NCBI RefSeq assembly: GCF_904848585.1
Contig: NZ_CAJHCR010000016.1
Coordinates: forward strand, 103,109 to 167,108
Length of the DNA stretch: 64,000 nucleotides
Reading direction: 5' to 3'
Source of the DNA: Paraburkholderia kirstenboschensis
Lineage (GTDB): Bacteria; Pseudomonadota; Gammaproteobacteria; Burkholderiales; Burkholderiaceae
Of this stretch, positions 1 through 8,119 are shown piece after piece (positions within the stretch are counted from its first letter, which is position 1; every line of letters begins with the position of its first letter). Position numbers and translations under genes: made by a program. The notes beneath the pieces were generated by a model, which was not told where the DNA came from, ran no database searches, and worked only from the letters and a program-made list of their open reading frames with translations.

Positions 1-1963
1 TCGCGACGTTGTCGCGGTCGGTCTTGCGGTCGGACACGATCAGCATGTTGTAGCCGGACTTGACGGCGTCGACGGCTTCCGCGCACAGCGACGCGAGACG
101 CGCCTCGATGCCTTCCTTGCCCCACGCGACCGGATAGCAGATGTTCAGTTCGTACGAGCTGAACTTGCCGCCGGTGTACTGATCGATCGCGCGGATCTTC
201 GCGATATCCTTGAAGTCGAGCACCGGCTGCGACACTTCCAGACGCATCGGCGGGTTGATGTTGTTCGTGTCGAGCAGGTTCGGCTTCGGACCGACGAACG
301 ACACGAGCGACATCACCATGTTTTCACGGATCGGGTCGATCGGCGGGTTCGTGACCTGCGCGAACAGCTGCTTGAAGTAGTGATAGAGCGTCTTGTTCTT
401 GTTGGACATGACCGCGAGCGGCGAGTCGTTGCCCATGGAGCCGACCGCTTCTTCGCCGGCTTGCGCCATCGGCGCCATCAGGAACTTGAGGTCTTCCTGC
501 GTGTAGCCGAACGCCTGCTGGCGATCCAGCAAAGCAGCGGCTTCGCGGCGCTCCGTCGCGACGTCTTCGGCCTTCGGCTCAATTTCGTCGAGCTTGATGC
601 GCACGGCGTCGATCCAGCTCTTGTACGGCTTGGCGTTCGCGAGGTTGTCCTTCAGTTCCTTGTCGTCGATGATGCGGCCGTGTTCCATGTCGATCAGGAA
701 CATCTTGCCCGGCTGCAGACGCCACTTCTTGACGATCTTCGACTCAGGAATAGGCAGCGTGCCGGCTTCCGACGCCATGATGACCAGGTCGTCGTCGGTG
801 ACGATGTAGCGCGCCGGACGCAGACCGTTACGGTCGAGCGTCGCGCCGATCTGGCGGCCGTCGGTGAACGCGATGGCAGCGGGGCCGTCCCACGGCTCCA
901 TCATCGCGGCGTGATATTCGTAGAACGCGCGGCGGTTGTCGTCCATCAGCGTGTGCTGTTCCCAGGCTTCCGGGATCATCATCATCATTGCGTGGACGAG
1001 CGGGTAGCCGGCCATCACCAGCAGTTCGAGACAGTTGTCGAACGAGGCGGTGTCCGACTGGCCCGGATAGATCAGCGGCCACAGCTTCGGCAGGTCGTCG
1101 CCGAGTACGTGCGACGCGATTGCGCCGGTACGCGCGTTCAGCCAGTTGACGTTGCCCTTCACCGTGTTGATTTCGCCGTTGTGGGCGATCATCCGGTACG
1201 GGTGAGCCAGTTCCCACGCCGGGAACGTGTTGGTCGAGAAGCGCTGGTGCACGAGCGCGAGCGCCGAAACGGTGCGCTCGTCCTGCAGGTCGCGGTAGTA
1301 GACGCCGACCTGACCTGCCAGCAGCAGGCCCTTATAGACGACGGTGCGCGCCGAGCATGACGGCACGAAGTATTCCTTGCCGTGCTTGAGCTTGAGCGCC
1401 TGGATGCGGTGACTCGCGGTCTTGCGGATCACGTACAGCTTGCGCTCCAGCGCGTCGGTCACCATGATGTCCTTGCCGCGGCCGATGAAAATCTGGCGGA
1501 TCAGCGGCTCGCTCGCCTTGACGGTGGGCGAGATCGGCATGGTGTGGTCGACCGGCACGTCACGCCAGCCGAGCACCACCTGGCCTTCGGCCTTCACCGT
1601 GCGCTCCAGTTCCTGTTCGCAGGCGAGACGCGACGCGTGTTCCTTCGGCAGAAACACCATGCCGACGCCGTATTCGCCGGACGGCGGCAACGTCACGCCC
1701 TGCTTTGCCATTTCCTCACGATAGAAACCGTCCGGAATCTGGATGAGGATGCCGGCACCGTCGCCCATCAACGGATCTGCGCCGACGGCGCCCCGGTGAT
1801 CGAGGTTTTCGAGAATCTTCAGGCCCTGCTCGATGATCTCGTGGCTCTTCTTGCCCTTGATGTGGGCAACGAAGCCGACGCCGCAGGCGTCATGTTCGTT
1901 TTGCGGGTCGTACAACCCTTGCGCGGCGGGAACCGGATGAGCCGGTTGCTGGTGATCGTTCAT
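1..1963 (-). CDS. gltB: Glutamate synthase large subunit, N-terminal part (partial)
   Basis: Converts glutamine plus 2-oxoglutarate to two glutamates with electrons from the small subunit (GltD). The reading frame stays open to the left edge, giving about 654 N-terminal residues; the C-terminal FMN/Fe-S part lies outside. The start is the ATG at 1963. Residues 23-29 read EHDACGV, so Cys27 is the expected N-terminal nucleophile after removal of a 26-residue propeptide. It is followed by the class II amidotransferase motif HRGAVGADPLMGDGAG. Near the cut the central-domain motif GYNMLIVSDRK is recognisable. A dead RAYT gene lies upstream in the same direction but ends at its own terminator, so gltB probably has its own promoter. 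The Shine-Dalgarno before the ATG is poor. Confidence 0.95.
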   Translation of the reverse strand, partial: MNDHQQPAHPVPAAQGLYDPQNEHDACGVGFVAHIKGKKSHEIIEQGLKILENLDHRGAVGADPLMGDGAGILIQIPDGFYREEMAKQGVTLPPSGEYGVGMVFLPKEHASRLACEQELERTVKAEGQVVLGWRDVPVDHTMPISPTVKASEPLIRQIFIGRGKDIMVTDALERKLYVIRKTASHRIQALKLKHGKEYFVPSCSARTVVYKGLLLAGQVGVYYRDLQDERTVSALALVHQRFSTNTFPAWELAHPYRMIAHNGEINTVKGNVNWLNARTGAIASHVLGDDLPKLWPLIYPGQSDTASFDNCLELLVMAGYPLVHAMMMMIPEAWEQHTLMDDNRRAFYEYHAAMMEPWDGPAAIAFTDGRQIGATLDRNGLRPARYIVTDDDLVIMASEAGTLPIPESKIVKKWRLQPGKMFLIDMEHGRIIDDKELKDNLANAKPYKSWIDAVRIKLDEIEPKAEDVATERREAAALLDRQQAFGYTQEDLKFLMAPMAQAGEEAVGSMGNDSPLAVMSNKNKTLYHYFKQLFAQVTNPPIDPIRENMVMSLVSFVGPKPNLLDTNNINPPMRLEVSQPVLDFKDIAKIRAIDQYTGGKFSSYELNICYPVAWGKEGIEARLASLCAEAVDAVKSGYNMLIVSDRKTDRDNVA

Positions 1964-2091
1964 GGGGACACCGTCTGTGAGGGGCCGACAGGCCGTTAAA
2001 CCGTTTTTCTATTGCCGCACGTGCACACCCGCGACGGCCGAGACGCTTTTTGACGCTGTGAGCTACGCATATCAAAAACGCCGGAATTCGG

Positions 2092-2121
2092 AATATACGC
2101 GACGAATCAACGGAATAGCAA
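2092..2121 (-). promoter_or_regulatory. Candidate gltB promoter
   Basis: On the minus strand, TTGCTA (2116-2121) is 18 bp from TATATT (2092-2097), about 130 bp upstream of the gltB ATG. The whole spacer 1964-2207 is clearly more AT-rich than its surroundings and holds no ORF I would support. This is read by eye, with moderate matches to the sigma-70 consensus. Confidence 0.4.
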
Positions 2122-2200
2122 ATAAAACGTTATGGTCGAACCCCAATTATCAGTTTGGTGCATTGCGGCTATTTTTTATTGGTTCCACATCAAAAAGGGG

Positions 2201-2231
2201 CAAAATAAAACGGCATGTCGGGATGCCGTTT
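2201..2231 (-). terminator. Intrinsic terminator after the RAYT gene
   Basis: A perfect 9-bp stem (2208-2216 with 2223-2231, AAACGGCAT/ATGCCGTTT) with a 6-nt loop. In minus-strand reading it is followed by TTTTATTTT. It lies 28 bp after the stop of the RAYT-like gene and separates that transcript from gltB. Confidence 0.8.
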
Positions 2232-2258
2232 AAAAGACAAACTATTGATTCAACTCGC

Positions 2259-2966
2259 TTATTGCGCCTGCGGGGTCTCCCGGACCTTGCGAGGCCGCCC
2301 ACGGGGCAGCGGCGATACGCGCCTGTTCGCCGCGCGGGCCGCCCATTCACGGTATGTGTCGCTGCCGAGCACCCAGCCTTTTAGCGTGGCCTGCTGAAGC
2401 TGGCTTGCCTCGCGTTCGTCGAGCGGCTGCTCGCACAGTTCACGGTACGCGCGCTGCCGCTCAAACGGCGTATTGCCGAGTGACCAGTAGAGCGGATGGT
2501 CGGTGATCAGGCTGTCGAGTGTGAGACCGATGTGATGACGGTAGCTCGACCAGCGGTAGTCTTCTGGCGCGCTCGCGATCTGCATGCGCACCGGACACAT
2601 TTCGACGACGCGGCTCGCCAGCAGAAAATACCGCTCGCCCTCGATCACCGTGGCGCGATAGCGCCCTTCCCACAACGTGCCGCGCCGCGCGTAACGGCGG
2701 TTGAAGTGCGCTACGTAGCGACGCCCGACCGCCTGCATCGCTTTCGGCAGGCTCGACTCCTCCGTTGGAGTGACGAGCAGTTGGACCGCGCCCGGCATCA
2801 ATGCGTAAGCGTGGATCGATAAGTGATGATCGCGCGAAGCCGCTTTCATACAGTCGATGAACAACTCGTAGTCCTGGTCGTCGACGAACGCAGGCTGCTG
2901 ATCGAGTCCGCGGAGGATGACGTGCTGCGGCTGGTCAGGAACATAAAGACGTGCAAGCCGTGCCAT
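2259..2966 (-). CDS. RAYT/IS200-like transposase homologue lacking catalytic residues
   Basis: 235 residues of the Y1-transposase (REP-associated tyrosine transposase) family. The family opening MARLARLYVPDQPQHVILRG, the middle block RRYVAHFNRRYARRGTLWEG and a basic C-terminal tail with GRPRK (223-227) are all present. The active site is not. Where family members have MPNHVHLL this protein has MPGAVQLL (residues 58-64), so both histidines of the HUH metal site are replaced (Ala60, Gln62). Where they have the catalytic Tyr in RYIELNPVR it has RVVEMCPVR, so Tyr becomes Val120. Length and reading frame are intact, with its own terminator. That suggests selection for something other than DNA cleavage, perhaps DNA or REP binding; this is inference. 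No insertion-sequence ends or target duplications are visible around it. Confidence 0.85.
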   Translation of the reverse strand: MARLARLYVPDQPQHVILRGLDQQPAFVDDQDYELFIDCMKAASRDHHLSIHAYALMPGAVQLLVTPTEESSLPKAMQAVGRRYVAHFNRRYARRGTLWEGRYRATVIEGERYFLLASRVVEMCPVRMQIASAPEDYRWSSYRHHIGLTLDSLITDHPLYWSLGNTPFERQRAYRELCEQPLDEREASQLQQATLKGWVLGSDTYREWAARAANRRVSPLPRGRPRKVRETPQAQ

Positions 2967-3153
2967 GCTGAAGTATCCGATAGTCGCGTTGGTACATACC
3001 CGAAGGTCCGAGGAGCCGCATGCGCCGGAGGTTCGACGCGGCGCGGCCAGGCCAGGAAGCGCGCCCGGCTTAGGGAGAAAGCTCTAACCGGCGCGTATGG
3101 TTAGTTTCAAACGTTGTGGTCATAATGAGCGGGCCTTTTTTGGAGGAGCACAT

Positions 3154-3879
3154 ATGAAATTAAAACAGGCCGTAACGGGGATCGCAGTGCTAGCCAGCAT
3201 GACAACAGCAGCACATGCGCAATCGGCCGGTAGCTTTTTCGTCTCAACAGGCTGGTTCCATCTTGCGCCTCAATCGAGTAGCGAGCCCCTGCGAGTGACG
3301 AGCATCGGCGGCAGCCCGACCAACATCACAGAAGCCAATACCGGAGCCTCACTTGGTTCAGCCGACACCATCGGTGTGACCGCGGGCTACTTCGTCACCG
3401 ATCACATCGCGGCCGAATTCGTGATTGGCTACCCGCCTACGTTCGACCTGAACGGCACCGGCAGCCTCGAACAATTCGGCAAGCTGGGTCAGGCGAAACA
3501 GTGGAGCCCAACTCTGCTGTTCAAGTATTACTTCAACGCTCCCACCGCCACATTCCGTCCGTATCTCGGTATCGGCGTGAGCCGTATCTGGTTCACCGAC
3601 GAGAAGATCACCAACGGAACATTCCAGGCGAACGTCCTGCATGGTCCGACCAGCGTCACTACGGATAGTTCGTGGGAGCCGGTGTTTAATGCGGGTTTCA
3701 CTTACGCGTTCAACCAACACTGGTTCGCGGGCGTGTCCGTGTCGTACCTGCCGCTCAGCACGACGGCCAAACTGAACACCCAGGCGCAGACGCCAGTCGG
3801 TACGCTCAACGTGCAATCGCAAACCAAGATCAAGCTGAACCCGATCGTTACCTACGTCAATATCGGTTACCGCTTCTAA
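3154..3879 (+). CDS. OmpW family outer membrane protein
   Basis: 241 residues. A typical Sec signal peptide (basic start MKLKQ, hydrophobic core, AHA cleavage site after residue 22) is followed by an 8-stranded beta-barrel-type sequence that ends in aromatic VNIGYRF, the usual C-terminal Phe signal for BAM insertion. FFVSTGWFHLAPQ near the mature N-terminus and VTAGYFVTDHIAAEFVIGYP in the middle resemble OmpW. Members are small outer-membrane channels for hydrophobic or cationic compounds; the substrate cannot be told from sequence. The ATG at 3154 is preferred over the upstream GTG/ATG because TGGAGGAG lies 5-8 bp before it and it begins the signal peptide. It is divergent from the RAYT-like gene and monocistronic, closed by a terminator. 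Confidence 0.9.
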   Translation: MKLKQAVTGIAVLASMTTAAHAQSAGSFFVSTGWFHLAPQSSSEPLRVTSIGGSPTNITEANTGASLGSADTIGVTAGYFVTDHIAAEFVIGYPPTFDLNGTGSLEQFGKLGQAKQWSPTLLFKYYFNAPTATFRPYLGIGVSRIWFTDEKITNGTFQANVLHGPTSVTTDSSWEPVFNAGFTYAFNQHWFAGVSVSYLPLSTTAKLNTQAQTPVGTLNVQSQTKIKLNPIVTYVNIGYRF

Positions 3880-3946
3880 CACGGCTTCTCACGCGTGATG
3901 GAACAGTGCTGTGGGTTTAGGGTAGTCGAATTCGCCGGGCTTGAAC

Positions 3947-3980
3947 AACGCCGTCATTCATCCAATGGCGGCGTTTTTTA
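3947..3980 (+). terminator. Intrinsic terminator of ompW-like gene
   Basis: AACGCCGTCATT (3947-3958) pairs with AATGGCGGCGTT (3964-3975) with one G-T wobble, followed by TTTTATTTT on the plus strand. Confidence 0.85.
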
Positions 3981-4233
3981 TTTTGTGCGCGCAGGAAGGC
4001 ACCGCGCCGCCTTTACCGATGCAGTGCGCAGCAGAGCCGGCGTGTTTGTAAAACTGACCCGCAGGCGTTGTGCTTCGTGCAATATCTGCTGACCAATCTG
4101 GCTGGACGGCTCCGTCTGCCGGGCATTTGGGTTTGGCACCGAAGTTGCGTCCTGCTGGTGTTTCCTGCGTTGCGATGTGGTTTAAGCGTAACCGTGAACG
4201 TGGGCCTTTTTTACCCTCATCGACGGAGCGACT
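3981..4233 (+). other. Intergenic region upstream of DUF883 gene, no gene seen
   Basis: The stretch 3880-4233 holds the ompW terminator and then about 250 bp with no supported ORF or RNA. It presumably carries the promoter of the DUF883 gene, but I see no convincing -35/-10 pair. Confidence 0.5.
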
Positions 4234-4614
4234 ATGACAGCACTTCCGAATACGCGAGATGCCCTCGGCGAATCCTGGACCAGCACGAGCCGCCGCGCGC
4301 GGCGTATTGCCCGCCACAGCCGCGATGCGGCCGAAGACATCGCAGGCGAACTGCGCACGCTAATGTCCGAGTTGGAATCCACGCTGGCCGAAGGAACCCA
4401 GGCCGATGCAGTAGCGCTGCGCGGCAAACTGCGCAAGCAGCTCGACAATGCGCGCGCCCGCATGAACGACACGCGTGAGGCCGTACGCGAACGCGCGAAC
4501 GTAGCGCTCTCCGACGCGGACGACTATGTGCATGAAAATCCGTGGCAGACGCTCGCGATAGTTGGCGGCGTCGCGTTGATCGCAGGGGCGTTGTTCGCCT
4601 CGCGCATGCGCTGA
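4234..4614 (+). CDS. DUF883 (ElaB/YqjD-like) membrane-anchored protein
   Basis: 126 residues. A charged, Ala/Arg/Glu-rich helical region covers residues 1 to about 95 (SRRARRIARHSRDAAEDIAGEL, heptad-like). It is followed by the family signature YVHENPWQTLAIVGG and one C-terminal transmembrane helix (about 103-122) ending in the short basic tail SRMR. E. coli ElaB/YqjD are tail-anchored inner-membrane proteins that bind ribosomes in stationary phase; whether this one does is unknown. The start ATG has GGAG 8 bp upstream (CGACGGAGCGACT). Single gene, no obvious partner. Confidence 0.85.
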   Translation: MTALPNTRDALGESWTSTSRRARRIARHSRDAAEDIAGELRTLMSELESTLAEGTQADAVALRGKLRKQLDNARARMNDTREAVRERANVALSDADDYVHENPWQTLAIVGGVALIAGALFASRMR

Positions 4615-4776
4615 ACATTGCGCTGAATCGCGCTTGAGCTTGCGCGGAGAAGAGCGCTGGCTCAAGCGCGCGGCCGGGCTGCATGGCGTTGCCGTCTGGT
4701 TGTGTTGACGCTGCGCAGCCCGGTGCGCATGCGGTGACTGGTGTGCGTGTCGGGATCATTATCCCAGGCGGTTGCC

Positions 4777-5042
4777 GTGCCTCGTGTGCCGGGCCTCGTG
4801 TGCCGTGCCTCGTGCGCCGTGCCTCGTGCGCCGTGCCTCGTGCGCCGTGCCTCGTGTGCCGTGCCTCGTGCGCCGTGCCTCGCGCGCCGTGCCTCGCGCG
4901 CCGTGCCTCGCGCGCCGTGCCTCGCGCGCCGTGCCTCGTGTGCCGTGCCTCGTGTGCCGTGCCTCGTGTGCCGTGCCTCGTGTGCCGTGCCTCGTGTGCC
5001 GTGCCTCGTGTGCCGTGCCTCGTGTGCCGTGCCTCGTGTGCC
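4777..5042. repeat. 14-bp tandem repeat array, 19 units
   Basis: Nineteen uninterrupted copies of GTGCCTCGYGYGCC. Substitutions are confined to the third base of unit 2 and to two C/T positions inside CGYGYGCC. Variants come in blocks: TGTG x2, TGCG x3, TGTG, TGCG, CGCG x4, TGTG x8. This points to slippage or unequal exchange. Because 14 is not a multiple of three, all frames stay open and rotate through VPCLVCRASCAVPR-like peptides, but none looks like a gene. It lies 58 bp past the dgt stop and 162 bp past the DUF883 stop. Apart from the array, 4615-5100 holds nothing I recognise. Confidence 0.95.
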
Positions 5043-5100
5043 GGGCTCGCCCCGCCACGCTCCTTGCCCGTGGCCCCAGCTTGCCCCGGCCCGTGCTCGC

Positions 5101-6306
5101 TCAGTTATCGTCGATCACGAAGAGACGCTGATACTCCTTCAGCGCGTACCTATCCGTCATGCCTGCGATGTAATGCGCGATGAGCCGTGGTTGCTGCGCG
5201 GCGTCGGTGGACTGGTAACCCGGCGGCAGCAGCCGCGGATCTTCGGTGAACGCGTCGAACAGACCGACAACCACGCGGCGCGCCTTGTTGGCCATACGCA
5301 TCACGCGGTAATGGCGGTAGAGGTTCTTGAACAGAAAACGCTTGAGCGCCGCAGCCTGAGCCGCGACTGCTTCGCTATGCGCGACCAGCGCCGGCGCGGC
5401 GCGCACGGCGTCGAGCGAATCCGGCGCGTGACGGACCAGATTCAGTTTCGTGGTGTCGATCAGATCGACGATCAGCGTGTTGATGATGCGCCGCACCGTC
5501 TCGTGGATCAGCCGGCGGCCTTCGATGCGCGGAAAGTCGCACCGCGCGGCTTCATAGTGTGTTTGCCAGAGCTCGACTTCGGCGAGTTGCTCGACGGTGA
5601 GCAAGCCGGAGCGCAAGCCGTCGTCGACGTCGTGATTGTTATACGCGATCTCGTCGGCCACGTTCGCGATCTGCGCTTCGATGGACGGCTGACGTCCTTC
5701 CAGAAAACGCTCGCCCAGAGCACCCAGCCGCCGTGCATTCTCGCGGGAGCAATGCTTGAGAATGCCCTCGCGCGTTTCGAAACACAGATTCAGGCCGTTG
5801 TACGCGCCGTAGTGCTCCTCGAGATCGTCGACCACCGCGAGGCTTTGCAGATTGTGCTCGAAGCCGCCGTGCTCGCGCATGCATTCGTTCAGCGCATCCT
5901 GGCCCGCATGCCCGAAAGGCGTGTGGCCGAGATCGTGCGCAAGTGAAATGGCTTCGACGAGGTCTTCATTGACCCGCAGGTTGCGCGCCACGGAACGCGC
6001 AATTTGCGCGACTTCGAGGCTGTGCGTAAGACGCGTGCGAAACAGGTCGCCCTCGTGATTCACGAATACCTGCGTCTTGTATTCGAGCCGGCGGAACGCC
6101 GTCGAATGAACGATGCGGTCGCGGTCGCGCTGGAATTCGGTGCGTGCGCTCGGCGGTGCTTCCGGATAGCGGCGCCCGCGCGAGTGCGCCGAATGCGCCG
6201 CATACGGCGCGAGGTGCGCTTCGAGCGCTTCCTGCGTCGGGACGCCGAGCGCTGCGGCCTGTGCCGCGGGTTCCTGCTTTACATCGTCGCTGCGCCTGTC
6301 TGTCAC
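5101..6306 (-). CDS. dgt: dGTPase-like HD-domain triphosphohydrolase
   Basis: 401 residues from a GTG start at 6306, chosen because GGAGA lies 7 bp upstream. The longer frame to 6441 would overlap aroB by 65 bp. It hydrolyses dGTP (and possibly other dNTPs) to deoxynucleoside and triphosphate. The HD metal site is complete: RTRLTHSLEV (His95), AHDLGHTPFGHAG (His124-Asp125) and the later Asp in ADEIAYNNHDVDDG. FRRLEYKTQVF is the usual family block. It lies downstream of aroB in the same direction (70 bp gap), the common aroK-aroB-dgt order. Its 3' end runs into the 14-bp repeat array, with no intrinsic terminator in between. Confidence 0.93.
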   Translation of the reverse strand: MTDRRSDDVKQEPAAQAAALGVPTQEALEAHLAPYAAHSAHSRGRRYPEAPPSARTEFQRDRDRIVHSTAFRRLEYKTQVFVNHEGDLFRTRLTHSLEVAQIARSVARNLRVNEDLVEAISLAHDLGHTPFGHAGQDALNECMREHGGFEHNLQSLAVVDDLEEHYGAYNGLNLCFETREGILKHCSRENARRLGALGERFLEGRQPSIEAQIANVADEIAYNNHDVDDGLRSGLLTVEQLAEVELWQTHYEAARCDFPRIEGRRLIHETVRRIINTLIVDLIDTTKLNLVRHAPDSLDAVRAAPALVAHSEAVAAQAAALKRFLFKNLYRHYRVMRMANKARRVVVGLFDAFTEDPRLLPPGYQSTDAAQQPRLIAHYIAGMTDRYALKEYQRLFVIDDN

Positions 6307-6376
6307 CGGGTTCTCCGAAACATGGGCGGCGCCGGTCGACGCCGTGCGCGGCGCCTCGCTGCTAAAGCCGGCCTGG

Positions 6377-7453
6377 TCAGACGGCGGCGGCCAGCGTGGC
6401 GTGCACCTCGGCGTCGGGCGCCTGGGTGATGAGCGTCTCACCGAAACGCTTCAGCAGAATGAATTTGATCGCGCCGGCTTCCGCTTTCTTGTCGACCTGC
6501 ATCAGTTCGACATAGCGCGATTCGCCGAGCGCCGGCGCGCGGGTCGGCAAATGCGCGGCGACGATGACGTCGACGAGCCGCTTGCGCGACGCTTCGTCCA
6601 GATAGCCGAGGCGCACCGACAGGTCCGCTGCCATCACCATTCCGCAGCCGACCGCCTCGCCATGCAGCCACTCGCCGTAGCCGAGTCCGGCTTCGATCGC
6701 GTGGCCAAACGTATGGCCGAAATTGAGAATGGCGCGCAGTCCGCCTTCGCGCTCGTCCTGCGCGACCACTGACGCCTTGATTTCGCACGAGCGCTTGACC
6801 GCTTCGGCGAGCGCTTCTGGCTCGCAGCGATTCAAAGCCTCGACATTGGCTTCGATCCAGCGGAAAAAGCCGGCGTCCGCAATAGCGCCCGTCTTGATGA
6901 CCTCGGCCACGCCCGCCGCCAGTTCGCGCGCGGGCAGCGTGCGCAACGCGCCGATGTCGGCGATCACGGCCTGCGGCTGATAAAACGCGCCGATCATGTT
7001 CTTGCCAAGCGGATGATTGATGCCGGTCTTGCCGCCCACCGACGAATCCACCTGCGAGAGCAGCGTGGTCGGCACCTGAATGAACGGCACGCCGCGCATG
7101 TAGCAGGCAGCCGCGAAACCCGTCATGTCGCCGATCACGCCGCCGCCCAACGCAATCAGCGTGGTCTTGCGGTCGGCGCGCGAGCCGAGCAGCGCGTCGA
7201 AGATGAGGTTCAGCGTTTCGAGGTTCTTGTGGGCCTCGCCGTCCGGCAACACCACAGTGGACACCTGCTTGCCGAGCGGCGCGAGCGAGGCGCGCAGCGT
7301 GTCGCCGTAAAGCGGGTCGACGGTGGTATTCGTGACGATGGTGACCGAGTTGCCGGCGATGTGCGGCGCGAACAATGCGGTCTGACCGATCAGATCGGCA
7401 CCGATATGAATGGGGTAGGCGCGTTCGCCGAGTTCGACATTGACGGTAATCAT
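6377..7453 (-). CDS. aroB: 3-dehydroquinate synthase
   Basis: Second step of the shikimate pathway: DAHP to 3-dehydroquinate, NAD- and metal-dependent, cytosolic. 358 residues from ATG 7453 (MITVNVELGERAYPI). An alternative ATG at 7462 would add MGR and overlaps the aroK stop (TAATG). The nucleotide-binding block ALGGGVIGDMTGF, the substrate motif GGKTGINHPLGKNM and the metal ligands in VAEVIKTG, NFGHTFGHAIE and WLHGEAV are all intact. It is probably translationally coupled to aroK, which catalyses a later step of the same pathway. Confidence 0.96.
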   Translation of the reverse strand: MITVNVELGERAYPIHIGADLIGQTALFAPHIAGNSVTIVTNTTVDPLYGDTLRASLAPLGKQVSTVVLPDGEAHKNLETLNLIFDALLGSRADRKTTLIALGGGVIGDMTGFAAACYMRGVPFIQVPTTLLSQVDSSVGGKTGINHPLGKNMIGAFYQPQAVIADIGALRTLPARELAAGVAEVIKTGAIADAGFFRWIEANVEALNRCEPEALAEAVKRSCEIKASVVAQDEREGGLRAILNFGHTFGHAIEAGLGYGEWLHGEAVGCGMVMAADLSVRLGYLDEASRKRLVDVIVAAHLPTRAPALGESRYVELMQVDKKAEAGAIKFILLKRFGETLITQAPDAEVHATLAAAV

Positions 7454-7461
7454 ACGGCCCA

Positions 7462-8013
7462 TTATGACGCAGGATGTTTGGCGACGCCGGCCATCTCGAG
7501 CTGCATCAGAACCATATTGACGAGTCCGTTGACCGAAGGCCGGCCGGTTTCGATCACGAAATGTGCGCATTCGCGGTAGAGCGGATCGCGTACTTCGTAA
7601 AGCGCTTCGAGGCGCGCTTTGGGGTCTTCGGTCTGCAAAAGCGGGCGATTTTTGTCGCGCCGGGTTCGCAACCACAGATCGTGCGGATTGGCGCGCAAAT
7701 AGATCACCACGCCCCGGCTTTGCAGCGCCTGCCGGTTTTCCGGCCGCAGCACCGCGCCGCCGCCGGTCGCCAGCACGATTTCGTCGCGCCCGGTGAGCTC
7801 CGAAATGACGCTCGCCTCACGCTCGCGAAAGCCCGCTTCGCCCTCCAGCTCGAAGATCACAGGGATGCGCGCGCCCGTGCGCGCTTCGATTTCGTGATCC
7901 GAATCGAAGAACGGGCGATCGAGACGGCGCGCAATGGCCCGGCCCACGGTGGTTTTTCCTGCCCCCATGAGCCCTACAAAAAATACATTGGCGTGTGCGT
8001 CCCGCGCTTGCAA
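7462..8013 (-). CDS. aroK: Shikimate kinase
   Basis: 183 residues; phosphorylates shikimate at O3 using ATP. The P-loop GLMGAGKTTVG (about residues 15-25), the shikimate-binding FFDSDHEIE, the GGGAVL motif and the lid RDKNRPLL are all present. It sits between pilQ (106 bp upstream) and aroB (overlapping stop/start), an order also known from Pseudomonas (pilMNOPQ-aroKB). It may therefore be read through from the pilus operon; I see no terminator in the 8014-8119 gap. Confidence 0.95.
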   Translation of the reverse strand: MQARDAHANVFFVGLMGAGKTTVGRAIARRLDRPFFDSDHEIEARTGARIPVIFELEGEAGFREREASVISELTGRDEIVLATGGGAVLRPENRQALQSRGVVIYLRANPHDLWLRTRRDKNRPLLQTEDPKARLEALYEVRDPLYRECAHFVIETGRPSVNGLVNMVLMQLEMAGVAKHPAS

Positions 8014-8119
8014 CGGTGTCCTCTGGCTAATCCGGTATGGTTCGTGCCGCAGCTTACTGGCAAAGCGGCTGCCTTGTCGAGCCTGCGCGCCGCCGCGTTC
8101 CAGCGGCGGCAGCGTCTCC

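Noticed and set aside
2259..2966. Active insertion sequence of the IS200 type
   Set aside because: No subterminal hairpin ends, no tnpB/IscB partner, and the catalytic residues are missing.
4777..5042. CRISPR-like array
   Set aside because: The units are contiguous 14-mers without spacers, and no cas genes are near.
4741..5946. 401-residue plus-strand ORF starting in the 14-bp array
   Set aside because: It is a translation of the repeat running into the antisense of dgt; the repeat keeps all frames open, and no ribosome-binding site or domain is seen.
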